Part shown: piece by piece, positions 35,312 through 46,108 of the stretch
Layout: each line of letters opens with the position of its first letter
Position numbering within the stretch: the first letter of the stretch is position 1
NCBI RefSeq assembly: GCF_901000735.1
Contig: NC_081541.1
Coordinates: forward strand, 37,218,060 to 37,282,059
Source: Corylus avellana
Taxonomy: Eukaryota; Streptophyta; Magnoliopsida; Fagales; Betulaceae
Direction of reading: 5' to 3'
Length of the DNA stretch: 64,000 nt
The notes under the pieces: generated by a model
Seen by the model: only the letters and a program-made list of their open reading frames with translations
What the model was told of the DNA's origin: nothing
Databases searched by the model: none
Made by a program: the position numbers and the translations under genes

Positions 35312-36886
35312 CTAGACATCACCTACGCCATTAGAGGCTGCTTTCTCATTGTGCTCTTCCTCCTCCATTGTATCACAAAGTGCCCGACCCCTTGTCTCCG
35401 GCAAACATAATGCAAACAGCCCACAACACCCTATAACCAACCCGAACACCGTGTACGGCGAAAATCCGTCTCCTCTCCCGGCAGTGACAAGCATCGGAGA
35501 AAACACGCCACCAAGCACAAGCGCTTGCCTCACCATCGACAGAGCCGAGTTCCGCACAAGAGTCGGGAACAGCTCTATTGTGAATATAAATAATATATTG
35601 GTCGCCGTACAAGCGCTAAAGAAGGACACCAGCTCCACCCCAATCTGCAATCTTCTCCACTCCTCCCCCTTCAAACCACACATGATACTGCAAACCCCGC
35701 TAAGGCTAGTGAACACAATGATCGAACCTTTTCTGTTTAACTTTCCTACGAGGAAGAAAGTTACCAACGACGACGGTAGCTCAGATAAGGCATTGAATGT
35801 CACGCTCAAATATAGATTGAATGCCAAGTCTCCGAGGCCTAACGGCATGCCGTAGTACACCATTCCCATGCCAAAACCCATCACCATAATCGCCGACAAC
35901 CTCCGAAGAGCCCATCTTGTCTCCAGCAAGATCTTCATGGCCGAGAAAATATTGTCGTTGCCTGTTTCCTGCTCAAACGATGACAGTCCAGAGAAGCTCC
36001 AGGTTAAGTTACTGTGGTTAGCAATACTCTTTAGTGTCACTATGGCTTCTTCTTCACGTCCTCGCACAAACAGCCATCTCGGAGACTCGCGAACAAATAA
36101 CCGAACTAAAGCAGAGTAGATGATTCCCGGGATGGAAGTATATAGATAGAGATATCTCCATGACAATCCTATATTCATATAAGCTATGGCTGGGAGGGAT
36201 AAAAACCCTAGCGTGAAACAGAAGAAACCCATAACCCCCACCTGGCCCCGCCACCTTTTTCCGACAAGCTCAGTTGCAAGAACAAGCGAACAAGTTCCGA
36301 TTGTTGAACGGAAAAAGCCGCAGACGAATCTTAGAGCGGAGTAAATCCATATATTGATGGAGAAGACGGTTAGTAGGGAAGACAGAGACATGGTTAAGCA
36401 TGTGAGAAAGAGCATGTTTTTCCGACCGAGTGACGAGTCGGCCAGCGTGGCTAGAACGAGCCCGCCTACGAGGCAACCCATAAAGAAGGAAGATGCGGGG
36501 AGGCCGGTGACAATGGAGGCGGCGCACTCCAATGACCATTCGGAGATGATTGAAGTGTGTGCCGGCCAATCCCAAGTCCACGAATTCTTGGGAAGACGGC
36601 AGATGTTGGAGACCGAGTTGCACGACGACGACGACTCATCCCCAAGTTGATCAGTGCAGTGCCACGTGGGGCGTGCATCGGTGAAGACGCTAATGAACGT
36701 TTGCTGTCCATCGAAGATCCAAGCCATGGACACAAGTACGGCTAGCAGGAATTGAGACCACCCGAAATCCCCAATATACTGTTCGATTCTGGAATCGAGG
36801 GATGCGAGCTGTCTCTGATTTGGTGGTGGGGTGCTTTTTGACTCGGCCAAGTCGACCTGGGAGAGAAGCAGAGTGGAATCGGCCAT
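35312..36886 (-). CDS. Organic cation/carnitine transporter (MFS, OCT type)
   Basis: An intact intronless frame of 524 residues, the usual length of plant OCT proteins. It shows MFS/OCT architecture: an N-terminal SRIEQYIGDFGWSQFLL entry to the first span (about 41-60), a large extracytosolic loop with Cys77, Cys89 and Cys96, the GRK motif after span 2 (154-156), ESPRW at 267-271 before the central cytosolic loop, IELFPTLVRNSAL (437-449) and LPETRG at 495-500 near the last span. Family members move carnitine, polyamines or other organic cations across plasma membrane or tonoplast; the substrate here cannot be told. The start MADSTLLLSQVDLAES is the only ATG with a complete N-terminus, and a TATA word lies about 50 bp upstream. 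Most like the AtOCT2/3 type by recall. Confidence 0.92.
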   Translation of the reverse strand: MADSTLLLSQVDLAESKSTPPPNQRQLASLDSRIEQYIGDFGWSQFLLAVLVSMAWIFDGQQTFISVFTDARPTWHCTDQLGDESSSSCNSVSNICRLPKNSWTWDWPAHTSIISEWSLECAASIVTGLPASSFFMGCLVGGLVLATLADSSLGRKNMLFLTCLTMSLSSLLTVFSINIWIYSALRFVCGFFRSTIGTCSLVLATELVGKRWRGQVGVMGFFCFTLGFLSLPAIAYMNIGLSWRYLYLYTSIPGIIYSALVRLFVRESPRWLFVRGREEEAIVTLKSIANHSNLTWSFSGLSSFEQETGNDNIFSAMKILLETRWALRRLSAIMVMGFGMGMVYYGMPLGLGDLAFNLYLSVTFNALSELPSSLVTFFLVGKLNRKGSIIVFTSLSGVCSIMCGLKGEEWRRLQIGVELVSFFSACTATNILFIFTIELFPTLVRNSALSMVRQALVLGGVFSPMLVTAGRGDGFSPYTVFGLVIGCCGLFALCLPETRGRALCDTMEEEEHNEKAASNGVGDV

Positions 36887-36933
36887 TTTGAACCTTAAGG
36901 AATTGATACAGAGGGAGAGTGGGAGAGTGAAGG

Positions 36934-36940
36934 TTTTATA
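36934..36940 (-). promoter_or_regulatory. TATA box of the transporter gene
   Basis: TATAAAA on the minus strand (within CTATAAAACC), 48-54 bp upstream of the ATG, followed by a CT-rich leader. A transcription start about 30 bp downstream would give a very short 5' UTR. Confidence 0.5.
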
Positions 36941-37034
36941 GATGTGTGAGGTGATACAAACATGTGCTTGTACATGCTTGTTAATTAGTTAGATTCCTGC
37001 AGAGGTTGGAGATAAAATTAATCAACATGGTTAA

Positions 37035-37301
37035 TGTTAAGAATATTACTTGTTATTTACTTTTTTAGGTATTATTAGTCTACTAGGTTTACCTTTTCTT
37101 ATTCTACTAGGTTTACCTTTCCTTATTCTACTAGGTTTACCTTTCCTTAATCTATTAGGTTACTTGCCTCTCTATAAATAGAGACCTCTGTATTCATTAT
37201 TATTATCAGAGTCAATACAATGTAGTCCATTGTATGCTTTCGCTCTCTCTCTCTTCTCTCTCTTTCTTCCGCTTCTAATATATTATCCAATATATTTAAC
37301 A
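37035..37301 (+). repeat. 5' LTR of the non-coding element
   Basis: Contains several TCTACTAGGTTTACCTTTCC repeats, a CTATAAATAGAG promoter-like word at about 37173 and a TCTCTC run. It ends AACA directly before the primer-binding site. Confidence 0.8.
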
Positions 37302-37314
37302 TGGTATCAAAGCC
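37302..37314 (+). other. Primer-binding site
   Basis: TGGTATCAAAGCC, complementary (with one change) to the 3' end of initiator methionine tRNA, directly after the LTR. Confidence 0.7.
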
Positions 37315-37344
37315 ACCTTTCTGTGGCCTCCAATAAACGTCTTT

Positions 37345-38610
37345 GACGTTTTTCGGCACTGCCAGTGTTATCCGGCGAATCATTCTCTCTGCTCCTCACG
37401 GTTCTTTATCTTCTCCTCGAGGTTTTCAGTGTATCACTATACCGCCTGAAAGCCCGGAAGACAACTGTCCCAGAGCCGCCGCACACAGCCATATCGGAGC
37501 CCACACGCGCCCTCACGCGCCGCCCAAAGTTTCGGCAATTCCGCCACTGCCGTCCAGCCACCGGCCGCCACGGTGGTCCGATTGCTTCCCTCAGGCCACC
37601 GATCGATAGATCTGCTCCCCAGGATTCTAGAACAGGCCTCAGATCCTCCATACGAGCCTCCACGCGCCCCCACGCGCCCCCAGAAGTTCCGCGCGTCAGA
37701 TCCACGCGCCAGAACACGCCTCCTCCGTTCACCCGTGTACCACACGCGCCATCGCACCCACGTGCCACGCCATCCTTGCCACGTCAGCCCTAATTGCCAC
37801 GTCATCAGTGCCACATCATCAGTGCCACGTCACCAGAGTGCCACGTCAGCTTTACGCGCCACGTCAGCCTTGTCCCACGTCAGCCTCATCTGCTATGCCA
37901 CGTCAGCTCTTTGCGCCACGGCAGCCCTATCTGCCACATCAGCGGCTATGCCACGTCAGCACCTTGACATGGTTGACTTTTGTAGCGTTGACTTTGACTA
38001 TTGACCGTTGACTTTGACCACTGAAAAAAAAAAAAAAAAAANNNNNNNNNNNNNNNNNNNNCACCGATCGATAGATCTGCTCCCCAGGATTCCAGAACAG
38101 GCCTCAGATCCTCCATACGACCTTCCACGCGCTCCCACGCGCCCCCAGAAGTTCCGCGCGTAAGATCCACGCGCCAGTACACGCCTCCTCCGTTCGCGCA
38201 TGTACCACACGCGCCATCGCACCCACGTGCCACGCCATCATTGCCACGTCAGCCCTAATTGCCACATCATCAGTGCCACGTCACCAGAGTGACACGTCAT
38301 CAGTGACACGTCAGCTCTATGCGCCACATCAGCCTCGTGCCACGTCAGCCCTATCTTCCACATCAGCGGCTATGCCACGTCAGCACCTTGACATTGTTGA
38401 CTTTTGTGTTGCCACGTCATCAGTGCCACGTCACCAGAGTGCCACGTCAGCTCTATGCGCCACGTCAGCCCTATCTGCCACATCAGCGGCTATGCCACAT
38501 CAGCACCTTGACATGGTTGACTTTTGTAGCGTTGACTTTGACTGTTGACCGTTGACTTTGACCACTGAAAAAAGTTGACCAGGTGTTTCCTACTCAATTT
38601 TTCATCCTGA
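37345..38610 (+). repeat. GC-rich GCCACGTCAGC repeat region of the non-coding element
   Basis: Many copies of GCCACGTCAGC/GCCACGTCATC follow a CCACGCGCC-rich stretch. The block from 37597 recurs after the gap at 38062 with scattered substitutions. Long frames on both strands here are composition artefacts and are not genes. Confidence 0.7.
38042..38061. other. Assembly gap (20 N)
   Basis: A 20-N run between two diverged copies of the internal sequence of the LTR element, preceded by an A run. Confidence 0.99.
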
Positions 38611-39318
38611 TTTCAAATTTGTGGTCTATTTTTGCTTTTGGCATCTCTATATGGCAGAAAACAAGACTCTTCAAATTTAGGCGTTTGTTTTATGCGGTTC
38701 AAGTTGGTTCATGCTTGTTCAATTCGGTTTTATAGCCTGTTCTTTGGCGCAATTCAATCCGGTTCATTCTTCTTGCGGATGGCACTCTCGGGTCAGACCA
38801 ATCTTTCCTTAGGTCTATGGGTTTTTGGGCCAAAGAAGCCCCTTTCAACCGGCCCACTTATGCCTTGTCAAATGCTGCCATCACCGGTCACTGAATAGCC
38901 TCTTCAACCGGCCATTTTTCTCCTTACTTAGCTCAGCCGACCAAGCGAGATGGTCTACTAGTTAGATGGGTCAGACTTTAGTTCAGCCGACAAGGCGAAA
39001 CGGTCCAAGGGTTTCAGGCATGATTAGCCTCTTCAACCGGCCCTGCTTATCTCAGCCGACCAGGCGAGACGATCTACTATGGGTCAGACTTTCGTTCAGC
39101 CGACAAGGCGAGACAGTCCAAGGGTTACGGGCCAAACAAGCCCCTTTTAACTGAACCTACTTTTCTCAGCCGACCAGGCAGAATCCACGGGTCTCTAACA
39201 ACTTTTATGACGTTACTTCGGCAATTGTTTCAGCACAAGCAGCTTTTTGGGCGAATTCATTTTTCTTTCCCTTTTCGTTTATCCAAACTCAAGTTTACAC
39301 ATTGAGTTTGAGGGGGGA

Positions 39319-39602
39319 TGTTAAGAATATTATATTAATGTTATTTACTTGGTATTTACTTCCTTAGATATTATTAGTCTATTAGGTTTACATTTCCTTA
39401 GTCTACTAGGTTTACCTTTCCTTAGTCTACTAGGTTTACCTTTCCTTAGTCTATTAGGTTACTAGCCTCTCTATAAATAGAGGTCTCTGTATTCATTATT
39501 ATTATAAGAGTCAATACAATGTAGTCCATTGTGTGCTTTCGCTCTCTCTCTCTCTTCTCTCTCTTTCTTCCGCTTCTAATATATTATCCAATATATTTAA
39601 CA
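39319..39602 (+). repeat. 3' LTR of the non-coding element
   Basis: Preceded by GAGGGGGGA. It shares with the 5' LTR the CTACTAGGTTTACCTTTCC repeats, CTATAAATAGAG and the AATATATTTAACA end, but differs by indels and many substitutions near its start. Confidence 0.8.
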
Positions 39603-40984
39603 CTTTTAATTAGAGTTTTATATTGCTTGTTTGTTAATTTGTGGGTAAAACACGATCAAGTGTTCTTTCAAAGAAGATATTTTATCATTGTCAATTTCAA
39701 TAAGAATTAGCCACGGAGGGTTGAGGTTGAGAAGGCAACCTCTTACATTCCTTAGGCTTTGATTTAACATGCGCTCAACTTTAGCTTGAGTAAAGTTGAA
39801 GAGGAATGGTTTTGGAGTAAAATCCTTGATGGTAAGCTTATTAATGAAACTCTATTCATTTGAAGGCTTGCTAAGATAACATGTTTGGTGAGAGGCTTGG
39901 GAGATGTTATTTTCCCAACAAATGAAAGGTTGAAGACACAGGCTAGCTAGTTCAATTGGGGCTGCATTCAAGTTGGGAGATTATCGAAGTTAAAGTATAT
40001 ATCCAGAATACTAGTTAAACGATGCTACCCATCCTTTTATAAGTTTTAAGACTTTGAATAACTAATATTTAATATGACATTTGTTGGTACAGTTTCCGGT
40101 ATGGTGGACCCAAGGGCTGATCGGTAATATTGAACTAGTGCCTTCTTTCTTTCCTGCAAAATAACAACACTCGTTAAGAGGATGCGCCGGGTGGTGGCCG
40201 GTGCATACCTCCTCCGATGCTTAAGTTAAGGTCTGTATAAGCTCAATATAGAACTTAGTAGAGTATGAATCATGTACCTGTTTCAGTTGTTTAGGAGCCT
40301 TTTATAGGTGGGACTCATAAAGATGGTGATGATGACCGGGCGGAGGATTTGGGATCCGGGCGTAACGGACGGAGGAGTTAATATTCTGATTTCCTTACCG
40401 TTATGGTCGATGGGAAACCATTCTTGCTATTGACATCATGCCGAGAATGGCGCATAACGGTTATTGAGGTTGGTGTGATCCAGAGAATAGCGCATAACCG
40501 TCGGTGGCATTTAAGTGTGGGTCGTAACTGACCCTATAATCAAGCCATATTCAAGTTGCTAATGTGATTGGGGCATATCTTACCCATAACTGTCGTATCC
40601 GTGTGCTGTGTATATCGTTGATTCAATAAATGTTGCGAGTCGGGTGAGCATGGTCACCCAAGAATGCGAGCTCGGTGAAGTGACGTCGTATTCGTGCTTC
40701 CAAAACTAGGTTTCTTCTTAGTAAGCCCATATGAATGTGCTAGGCTTTTACCCAGATTAACGGACTATGGGCTTGATTGCTCGATAACGGGCCCAATAAC
40801 CCTAGTGTAGATTTAGGTGCAACAACATTCATCCTATCTTCATAATTTACTTCTTGTTTTAGTTAGTCATACTACGCATTGAGCTTTAATGTTAACATTT
40901 AGTTTTCCAACCTATAAGGTTAAATTATTTGTCTTTATACTATTGTAGTTTATATATTAGTAGCTTTTGTTTTCTCTCTCTTTG
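39603..40984. other. Intergenic, no gene recognised
   Basis: 40090-40830 is less AT-rich and looks like decayed repetitive DNA (GATGCGCCGGGTGGTGGCCG near 40182), but no domain, splice pattern or element ends could be identified. Confidence 0.4.
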
Positions 40985-41434
40985 AAAAATTATACTTGCT
41001 CCTCTAAAATGTACACCAAAATTGCAATGTTCTCTTAAATTTTAAGATGCTGCAATTGACCAAAACACTACTTATCCCTTTCACTTAGTCCCCTCCATTA
41101 GAATATTTTGTTAAATCTGACAGAACATAATTAAAATGTCCATTATACCCCTATCATTTCTCTAAAAATAAGATTATGTCAAACGACTTAAAAAAATTCA
41201 CTATCCTTGAAGACCCACGACTTGGTCATGGTTTTCCAGCATAGTGTTTTTTTAATTTTTTATGTGATGTGGGGGTGTTGTTATTTTCTCAATTTCGTCA
41301 GATTTAATGAAAAATTCTAACGGAAACGACTATGTGCAACAACTAGGTAGTTTTGGAGGGGATCAATTGAAACTCTTCAAAGTTTGGGAACATTGCAATT
41401 TAGGTGTAAGTTTTAGGGAGTGAGTACAATTTTT
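40985..41434. mobile_element. MITE upstream of the orphan PGG exon
   Basis: Imperfect terminal inverted repeats of about 70 bp: AAAAATTATACTTGCTCC... at the start and ...GAGTGAGTACAATTTTT at the end, with ATTGCAATGTTC in both arms. The 450-bp element ends about 50 bp before the exon. No target duplication could be confirmed. Confidence 0.65.
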
Positions 41435-41485
41435 AAAACATTTTTGGGATAAAGTGGGACTTTAAGATTTAAATAAACAATGCAG

Positions 41486-42094
41486 GAGGTGGAAAGTATT
41501 GTCCCTCCCAGGTATAAGGAATATCGGAACAAGGATGGTTTTACTCCTAGGGAATTGTTTACGAAGAACCATAAGGGCTTGATGAAAGAAGGAGAGAAAT
41601 GGATGAAGGGCACTGCAACTTCTTGTACAGTAGTAGGCGCTCTCATTGTTACTATTACGTTTGCTGCAGCCTTTACTATTCCAGGTGGTAACACACAAGA
41701 TACTGGCTTCCCTATATTCTTACATGAAAAAGTGTTCATGCTCTTTATAATCTCTGATGCCTTGTCGCTTTTTTCCGCCACAACTTCAGTCTTGATGTTT
41801 TTGGGAATCCTAACTTCACGCTATGCAGAAGACGATTTCCTTGAATCCTTGCCCAAAAAGATGATTATAGGCCTTTCGACTCTTTTCCTTTCCATTGCAA
41901 CCATGATGATAGCTTTTTGTGCTACTCTTTTAATTATGCTACAGGGACAATCATGGATAATCATTCCTATCATTTGTTTGGCTAGTGTACCCATCACCTT
42001 ATTTGTATTGATGCTGTTTCCCCTTCTCGTTGAGCTGTTCATTTCAACTTACAGAGCAAGCATCTTCGATAAGAAAATGGAGCGATGGATGTAA
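41486..42094 (+). pseudogene. Orphan last exon of an ankyrin-PGG gene
   Basis: A complete PGG exon of 203 codons after a retained splice acceptor (AACAATGCAG|GAG): EVESIVPPRYKEYRNKDGFT, ELFTKNHKGL, CTVVGALIVTITFAAAF, PGG-NTQDTGFPIF, then three further membrane spans and a CISTYRAS-like end (here LFISTYRASIFDKKMERWM) with TAA. It is the paralogue of the gapped exon at 5087 and shows what that one should look like. No ankyrin or linker exons are found upstream; the next unit is a retroelement and then the transporter. It is therefore a gene fragment, unless an ATG at 41480 is used to make a stand-alone PGG peptide. Confidence 0.8.
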
Positions 42095-42980
42095 CTTTAT
42101 TCATTTTGATGTATAATGTAAACGTCCTCCACTAAGAATTGGCATACCAGCCAAAACTGTGATTTTTTTCCCCCCTTTTTCATGGACTAATGGCTGATAA
42201 ATTTTCTGTTTTTTATTTTGCATATTTTGCGATTCATTCAGCTGGTTTTAGACCAATTATCATTTAATCTTTTTATTTATTTTATTTATTTATATTGTTA
42301 GAAGCACGCACAACAGCACATGACCTCATTTGGGCACCGCCGGTTCGTGGCAGGTCCCCCACTGTACGTACCTTATCAATCAATCCATTGGAAGTCGAGC
42401 AAAAATAACATCAAATTATGAAAATTTAGGTTGATTCCTTTTAGTGGTAGAGCTAGGATTTTTTTTTTTTTTTTGGGCAATAACAAGATAATTTTTTTTT
42501 TTCTTCTGTTCTCTTTATCTACTACGTTTTTACTGTTTACAAAAAATGTGATAAGCACAATACAAAAGGACATGAAGTATTTTATAACATTATATTTGTA
42601 TCACAACAGATATATCTATCAAAACTTCATAAATATGTGTAAATATATCATTAAAGTACGCTTTACCTGAGTCCAAAAAAGTGTACGCGAGGAGTTTTTA
42701 CATGAAGTGACGTGCTCGGCCTTAGAAGGATTCCTGGGACCAGAAAAAAGAAATGGTAGAAGTACGGGGTGGCAATGTGCATGGTTAGAAGGAACAATAA
42801 CCGGATTGCCACATCATTGTTCTTTCTTTTTCTTTTCAAAATTGAAGAGTAAAATATATACGTATATACACTTAATATCGTAAAAGATGCAGTGGTACGG
42901 GATTGATGACATGAAATGATTCCAATCAAATTTTCATCCCTTTAGTAAATAATTCCTATTAATTGAAATATGAACCTATC

Positions 42981-43014
<34 letters not shown>

Positions 43015-43022
43015 TGTTCTTA
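42095..43022. other. Intergenic, no gene recognised
   Basis: AT-rich DNA with homopolymer runs and an (AT)n tract near 42980-43005. Nothing is supported. Confidence 0.5.
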
Positions 43023-43120
43023 AAGGGTAGCTCAATCGGCTGTAGACCACACCTAATGAAGTGAAAGTCACTAGTTCGAATTCTCCCTCCCATTTTCCTT
43101 GTGTAAACATGTCAAATATA
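43023..43120 (+). repeat. tRNA-like SINE
   Basis: GGGTAGCTCAATCGGCTG (box A, 43028-43039) and AGTTCGAATTC (box B, 43073-43083) at tRNA-like spacing, followed by CCTTGTGTAAACATGT and an AT/GT-rich tail. Same layout as 13491-13580 on the other strand. Confidence 0.6.
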
Positions 43121-43884
43121 TATGTGTGTGTGTATGTGAGATAACAAAATAGAAAAAATCGTTTATGTGATAATCGTTGTGGTTCAATTCTTACAAAAGT
43201 GATCGATTTGGTGCTCCGAAAAGTATACTATTTTTGATCTAATATATTATTAATTTTGAGGTTAAGTTTAAGATTTAAATTTTTCAACTCAATCTTTCTT
43301 ATTTTCTTCTTTATTGTCTTTCATATCATATATTATCTCTCTTTAAAACTCTCTATACACCCCGAAAATACTACAAATTCATAAAATCCAGCAAACTAAC
43401 AATTTATGAATTTCATTATAGCTAAAGAAAGTATACAAAAAAGATAGTTATTTTTTATTATATGAGTATTTTATTTTTTATTTGTTTGTCTTTATTTCTT
43501 TTGATTTTTTCTTCCGTTTCAAATTTTTTGTTCAAATTTACATAAATTATATTTTATTTCTACTCTAACAGTAATTTCTTTTACATATATATACGAATTT
43601 ATGGTTGAAAGAAAAATGTGTTTAAATCTTGAAATTAAATTATAATGATTTACTCAAATAATTTTTTGAATTTTTTGCTTTTGAAAGCAAGTAAGACACA
43701 AATTTATTTGATTATTGTCCAGAAAAGGAATAAAAACGCTTTCAAAACACCAAAAAGATAATTAAGCATTGAACATGACATGAAATGATTTATTTAATTG
43801 CATTAAGTTCTCTAGTAGGTTTCCTACCATGCTATGGCTTGTTGGTTGGTAGTAAGAAAAAGGCTCAATACCCTTCACATGATT
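43121..43884. other. AT-rich intergenic DNA, nothing seen
   Basis: Very AT-rich, with no open frames of interest and no element ends. Confidence 0.5.
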
Positions 43885-44462
43885 AATTATTTTGGCCTTT
43901 CACTGGATCTCAGTTTCCCTTTATGCTCTAAGGCCAATAAGAGCATTGATCATCTTCTTCTCTCCTATCCTTTCTCCGCAAGGGCTTTGTGATTTCTCTT
44001 TGCTAAGTATAATCTGTCTTAGCCTTTTTCTTGTTGGGATGAACTATTGTCTGAGATTACATGCAAGTTCTCTCGGGAGTTCCTTCTCCATGTTTTGCTG
44101 TTGTTTACTTTGTTTGGAAAGAAAGGAACACGAGATTATTCTCTAACTCTATTCATACTGAGTTTGGACGTGTTTGTTAGGATATTATTCTCTAATTTCT
44201 TTGGATTTTCTACTGTCTATATGTGGTTATGTGCTATTTGGGGAATTTCTAATAGTATTTTTGGTGTGAGTTAATACTTTAATTTGTTTTGTTCTCCCTG
44301 TGTGGAGTTTTCGTTCTTTGTTTGTTGGTTTTTGCTTGGAAAGAAAGTGTCTTTCTGTAGTGCTCTAAGGCGCCGTGCTTTGTTTGTTTCTGTTGAGAGT
44401 TGGTTGGCTGTTCTTGTGGTGTTTTTCTTCCTTCCTTTGTTTATTCATATTCATTAAAAAAC
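43885..44462 (+). pseudogene. LINE 3' end remnant (zf-RVT tail)
   Basis: Broken frames still read SIDHLLLSYPFSAR (usual DHLFFxCxFS) and FVWKERNTRLFSNSIHTEFG, the end of the zf-RVT region of plant L1-type LINEs. The segment ends in a T-rich untranslated tail and ATTCATTAAAAAAC. It is a 5'-truncated insertion. Confidence 0.6.
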
Positions 44463-44782
44463 AAAAATGGTCTCGACTACAAGGATAGCTTCTAATCTAC
44501 ATAATTTAGATGGGGTGGACCCTGGAGATCAGCTCAGTTTCAAAACTCAAATCTACCTCGAAAGTCATCTCTGGCCGTGTAACTATAAGTCTTTGGATTT
44601 GTGTCTGATAACAAATTTGAGGCTTAAAATTCGACCAATATTGTTCAGAACTACACAAAATTTGCTAATAAATGATAAGGAACTGGTGGTGCTCTTCTTA
44701 TCTAGAGAAGGAACCTAATCATATTGTAGATTATAATGTTGATTGTAGATTTAGCTGAATCTACGGAGTTGCGTATTAAATA

Positions 44783-46088
44783 GGTTAAATGTATAATAAG
44801 TCCCTGAATCAATCCTCTAAAACTAAAAACTCCTTAAGTTTTTTTTTTTTTTTGAAAATTTATTTCTTGGATCAATGGAAATGCCAATAAAATCCATGCC
44901 ATCAAATTTTTTTAACTACAGTTAACTAGGGTGAAACGTACAATTTTGGATAGTGCCACGTCAGTCTAATTTTTTGATCCTATGTGTCCAATGTGGACAC
45001 ACAGGATCAAAACTCACAGTTTTGGCACCAGCCAAAATCGTGAGTTTTGATGTTCTCTTCACTCGTCGTCATCGCCACCATCTACTCCTTCCTATTTACT
45101 AGTTTTCTCTCAATCCTCTTATCTCTCTTACTCGTAAATCTGCCTGTAATTTCTATTCGGTTTGTTCCTTTGTGCGTTTTAGTGCCCGTTTGTTCTTGTT
45201 TATATTTATTGTAGCTGGCCGGAAATTAGATTATGCAATTCACTTGAAGCCCCTTCTCTTTTCGGAAAACCCTAAACTATGTGAGAAATATGAATATTTG
45301 GCTTTGTTGGTTCAGATTAGCAAGTGTTTGAACGCACAAGCCAAGATGCAGAACGAAGAGGTGAAATAAATTTTTTCCACTGTTCTCTGGTTCATCATGC
45401 CGGTGCAATAAACCACACGTCTCTAATCACTGATTTCTGTATATCACCTCAAATCAAAAACCCACATACTGATTGAAACAAAAAAACAAAAACAAAACAA
45501 TTCAGTATTACAAAAAAAAAAAAAAAACTGCTAATCAACGAAACCCAAATCCAAAATCCGATATTTTGCAAAACCCTTATATCAAGAATATATTCAACAC
45601 AGAGAATCAAAGACCGAGACCAAGATTTCCACATAACAAGCCCGTTCCCCAAGAGATTGAAACTTGATCTGGGTTTTACAACCAGAGATTGCAGCAATTT
45701 TTTGACACTAGATTTCAATTATTTGATTTGGCTTTTTGGTGACTGAGAAAATTTTTCTTAGTGCCAGTCTGTGTGAGAGAGAGGGAGACAGGGGTACTGG
45801 CATCTTGGCTTTCGTTTGGAGAAGAGAACATCAGAACTCACCGTTTCAGCCAAAACGGTGAGTTTTGATCTTACGTGTCCACTAGGATTAAAAAATTAGA
45901 CTGACGTGGCATTATCCAAAACGGTGTGTTTCACCCTAGCTAATGGCAGTTAAAAAAAATTTGACGGCAGAGATTTTATTAGCATTTCCATTGACCCAGG
46001 AAGTAAAATTTCAAAAAAAAAAAAAAAAAAAAACTTAGGGAGTTTTTAGTTTTTGAGGATTGACTTAAAGACTTATTATACATTTACC
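44783..46088. mobile_element. Element with ~300-bp terminal inverted repeats (MULE-like)
   Basis: GGTTAAATGTATAATAAGTC at the left is mirrored at the right end, and the similarity continues for roughly 300 bp (CCTCTAAAACTAAAAACTCC, TGACGTGGCA, CAAAACTCACxGTTTTGGC). The flanks TATTAAATA and TATTAATTA could be a 9-bp target duplication with one change, typical of Mutator-like elements. The interior (about 45.06-45.82 kb) is non-repetitive and may be captured DNA. Confidence 0.7.
45223..45369 (+). other. Unrecognised frame inside the MULE-like element
   Basis: AGRKLDYAIHLKPLLFSENP is followed by KYEYLALLVQISKCLNAQAK and a stop. It follows a possible acceptor (TTGTAG) and looks protein-like in composition, so it may be a captured exon. 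I do not recognise the source. Confidence 0.25.
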
Positions 46089-46108
46089 TTATTAATTATT
46101 AATTATAT

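Larger units (their letters stand above)
37035..39602 (+). mobile_element. Non-coding LTR retrotransposon (possibly chimeric)
   Basis: Two related terminal repeats (37035-37301 and 39319-39602), both TGTTAAGAATATTA...TATTTAACA, enclose about 2 kb without gag or pol. The primer-binding site TGGTATCAAAGCC and a GAGGGGGGA polypurine tract are in place. The expected 5-bp target duplication is missing (GTTAA against CTTTT), and a 20-N gap inside separates two diverged copies of the same internal segment. A LARD-type parasite of a Copia element is likely, perhaps two copies joined. Confidence 0.75.

Noticed and set aside
35349..36745. Frames opposite to or overlapping the transporter
   Set aside because: They are shadows of a 524-codon intact transporter frame and contain no domain of their own.
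37343..38555. Several long overlapping frames on both strands
   Set aside because: They arise from stop-poor GC-rich repeats (GCCACGTCAGC, CCACGCGCC) inside an LTR element; proline, arginine and histidine bias on all frames shows composition, not coding.
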